NCBI GenBank assembly: GCA_002385265.1
Contig: DGDD01000273.1
Span: 1-17,441 of the forward strand
Reading direction: 5' to 3'
Origin: Chitinophagaceae bacterium UBA3961
Lineage (GTDB): Bacteria > Bacteroidota > Bacteroidia > Chitinophagales > Chitinophagaceae
Length of the DNA: 17,441 nt
Shown here: positions 15,403 through 17,441 of the stretch, piece by piece
Layout of the letters: the number at the start of each line of letters is the position of its first letter
How positions within the stretch are numbered: the stretch's first letter is position 1
Program-made: the position numbers and the translations under genes
The notes under the pieces: model-generated
What the model was told of the DNA's origin: nothing
The model's database searches: none
Seen by the model: the letters and a program-made list of their open reading frames with translations, nothing else

Positions 15403-16623
15403 CTAAGAACTTGGGAGTACTTTCTCGATAAAAATTGATTGTTTAAGCTTTACTGCAACGTTTTTATCCTCTCTCACCGCTGGCTTCCAAGCTGGCATTT
15501 GTTCGAATTTTTGCTCTAAATTATCATTGATCTCTTCTGTTCCGCCTTTCAAAACCTTGGCATAAACCGGCTTTCCTTGCTGGTCAATAACAAATTCCAT
15601 CATAACATAAGCCTTCGTAACTCCCGCCGGTAATAATTCAGCCGACTCTTTACTTACTTGATCTATAAACTTTTGGAAATGTTCGTTTCCTCCGGGATAC
15701 TCAGGCAAACGGTCCACCACTTTAGCGATGTTCTCCTCAGGGAATATTGTTTTTACTCGTGCCTGCTTATTCAACGATACGGCCCCTCTATTTTGCACAG
15801 ATTCAACTCCAATAGGCCCTGAAACAACTTTTGATAAAGGCTCGTCTTTAATTTCAGAAACCACTTGATATTCCCCTTTCTTGTTAACTAAGAAAACGGG
15901 CAGTTGATGATTCTTCTCAAAATAAGCGTAAGCACGTTTCAGTTCTACATTCAAATTGGTGTACTCAGGATAATCTTTCAAAAACTTAGTTAAGTACTCC
16001 ACACTCTTTGTATTCTTGTATTGAATCGGATAAATGTGAACCGGAATAAAATCTTGTCCGGCATTTTTGGCATGTGAAGCTAAGATGTAAAGTTCTTCTA
16101 TTTGTTGATTTGTTATGGGAATACAACCGGTTGTAACGCAACTGCCATGAATGTATATTTCACCACCAGGTTGCAACGAATCGGCTAGTTTCTTATCAGA
16201 AGAATTGGGATAATTCAAACCTAAACTTAAATGATACATGCTTTTAGGGTTGAATTCATTTACGTAATAAAACCCTTCCGGTACTTGGTAATCGCCTTGC
16301 ATTCGCTTAGGTCCCAAACTACCACTCAATGCACATACCTTATATGTCTTGAACAATTGATATTCTTCTTGTTTGGTATATTTCACCCAAACTTCTAATT
16401 GACTATCAAATTTGAATGATCTAATGTAAATATAAGGTGCAGGCCATACCAGCTTCTTTTCCTGAAACTGTTTGATCAATGTGTCTTCTTTGCGTGTGAT
16501 GGCATCGGAAATTCTCGGGAATTGTTTTTGAAAATCAATAAAGCTTTTCGTGGTGCCCTGTGCAATTACACTAGCTGTTAAGAGTATGGAAGCCACTGAA
16601 AGGCATAGGATTCTGGTTTTCAT
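15403..16623 (-). CDS. L,D-transpeptidase (YkuD/YafK-like) fused to a TonB-C-like domain
   Basis: 406 residues from the ATG at 16623, chosen because it gives a clean signal peptide (MKTRILCLSVASILLTASV, ending IAQ); an ATG five codons earlier is also in frame. Residues ~55-190 form a YkuD-type L,D-transpeptidase domain. A YYVNEFNPKS strand is followed by the catalytic motif IHGSCVTTGCIPI, with His159 and the nucleophile Cys167, closest to the YafK-like branch. Residues ~295-405 resemble the TonB C-terminal domain of Bacteroidota: PEYPGG near 309, then MMEFVIDQQGKPVYAKVLKGG, and MPAWKPAV before a closing beta strand. No membrane anchor typical of TonB is present besides the signal peptide. Known L,D-transpeptidases form 3-3 peptidoglycan crosslinks or attach proteins; the fused domain might bind peptidoglycan or a partner. 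The gene stands alone, between two terminators. Confidence 0.85.
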   Translation of the reverse strand: MKTRILCLSVASILLTASVIAQGTTKSFIDFQKQFPRISDAITRKEDTLIKQFQEKKLVWPAPYIYIRSFKFDSQLEVWVKYTKQEEYQLFKTYKVCALSGSLGPKRMQGDYQVPEGFYYVNEFNPKSMYHLSLGLNYPNSSDKKLADSLQPGGEIYIHGSCVTTGCIPITNQQIEELYILASHAKNAGQDFIPVHIYPIQYKNTKSVEYLTKFLKDYPEYTNLNVELKRAYAYFEKNHQLPVFLVNKKGEYQVVSEIKDEPLSKVVSGPIGVESVQNRGAVSLNKQARVKTIFPEENIAKVVDRLPEYPGGNEHFQKFIDQVSKESAELLPAGVTKAYVMMEFVIDQQGKPVYAKVLKGGTEEINDNLEQKFEQMPAWKPAVREDKNVAVKLKQSIFIEKVLPSS

Positions 16624-16658
16624 ACGTAGATAACGCAATTTCTGGTTTGTTACTTATG

Positions 16659-16685
16659 CAAGATTACAATTTCTGATTGTACAAA
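16659..16685 (-). promoter_or_regulatory. candidate promoter of the L,D-transpeptidase gene
   Basis: On the minus strand TTTG (16685-16682) is followed after 15 bases by TAATCTTG (16666-16659), seven of eight matches to TAnnTTTG. The spacer is shorter than usual. A start near 16652 would give a leader of about 29 bases to the ATG at 16623. Confidence 0.4.
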
Positions 16686-16731
16686 TTTGTAAACTATATC
16701 ACAAAAACCAGACCTTCTTTTCAACATTGTG

Positions 16732-16757
16732 AAAAAGTCCCGCAAATTGCGGGACTT
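16732..16757 (-). terminator. intrinsic terminator of the hpd gene
   Basis: A 9-bp GC-rich stem (AAGTCCCGC/GCGGGACTT) with a five-base loop lies about 23 bp beyond the hpd stop codon. On the minus strand it is followed by a run of five T residues, so it ends hpd transcription before the L,D-transpeptidase promoter. Confidence 0.85.
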
Positions 16758-16779
16758 ACACTTTAATATGCATTGATTT

Positions 16780-17441
<662 letters not shown>

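Noticed and set aside
16680..16691. TACAAATTTGTA palindrome upstream of the L,D-transpeptidase gene
   Set aside because: Twelve bases in very AT-rich DNA can easily be symmetric by chance, and it overlaps the proposed -33 region without other support.

Overview
The window looks like chromosome of a low-GC Bacteroidota, most likely Chitinophagaceae-like. This rests on the DUF3857/transglutaminase proteins, a DUF6089-type barrel, type IX secretion (T9SS) C-terminal sorting domains, near-absence of Shine-Dalgarno sequences, and promoters resembling the Bacteroidota TTTG / TAnnTTTG consensus with very short leaders. The family assignment is inference from gene content. No rRNA, tRNA, CRISPR array, transposase or phage gene was seen.

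Layout. (1) 1-4465, plus strand: a tight run of three DUF3857/transglutaminase-like exported proteins, the first cut by the window edge. (2) 4462-8444, minus strand: a UbiD-family decarboxylase whose stop overlaps the stop of the previous gene, a DUF6089-type outer-membrane barrel protein, and a dipeptide epimerase of the enolase superfamily. (3) 8569-12247, plus strand: three tandem paralogous T9SS cargo proteins (signal peptide, CBM-like jelly roll, Fn3-like domain, sorting domain). The second and third share a duplicated ~138-bp upstream region with palindromes. (4) 12332-14986, minus strand: a DPE2-type 4-alpha-glucanotransferase with N-terminal starch-binding modules and a large insertion in GH77. 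(5) 15179-15334, plus strand: a 51-residue membrane protein with a good promoter and a strong terminator. (6) 15403-16623, minus strand: an L,D-transpeptidase-like protein fused to a TonB-C-like domain. (7) 16780-17441, minus strand: the C-terminal part of 4-hydroxyphenylpyruvate dioxygenase, cut by the right edge.

Most genes look like single transcription units: terminators lie at 9680, 12269, 15353 and 16732 and separate promoter candidates lie before several genes. The clear operon is the DUF3857 run (gaps of 10 and 2 bp). A cell-envelope theme (transglutaminase-like proteins, Ala-Glu epimerase, L,D-transpeptidase, barrel, T9SS cargo) runs through the window, but the genes are not arranged as one system. 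I see no convincing new defence or mobile system. The most unusual signals are the palindromes and leader/3'-end complementarity around the two similar T9SS genes, the transpeptidase-TonB-C fusion, and the transglutaminase paralogue lacking its histidine.
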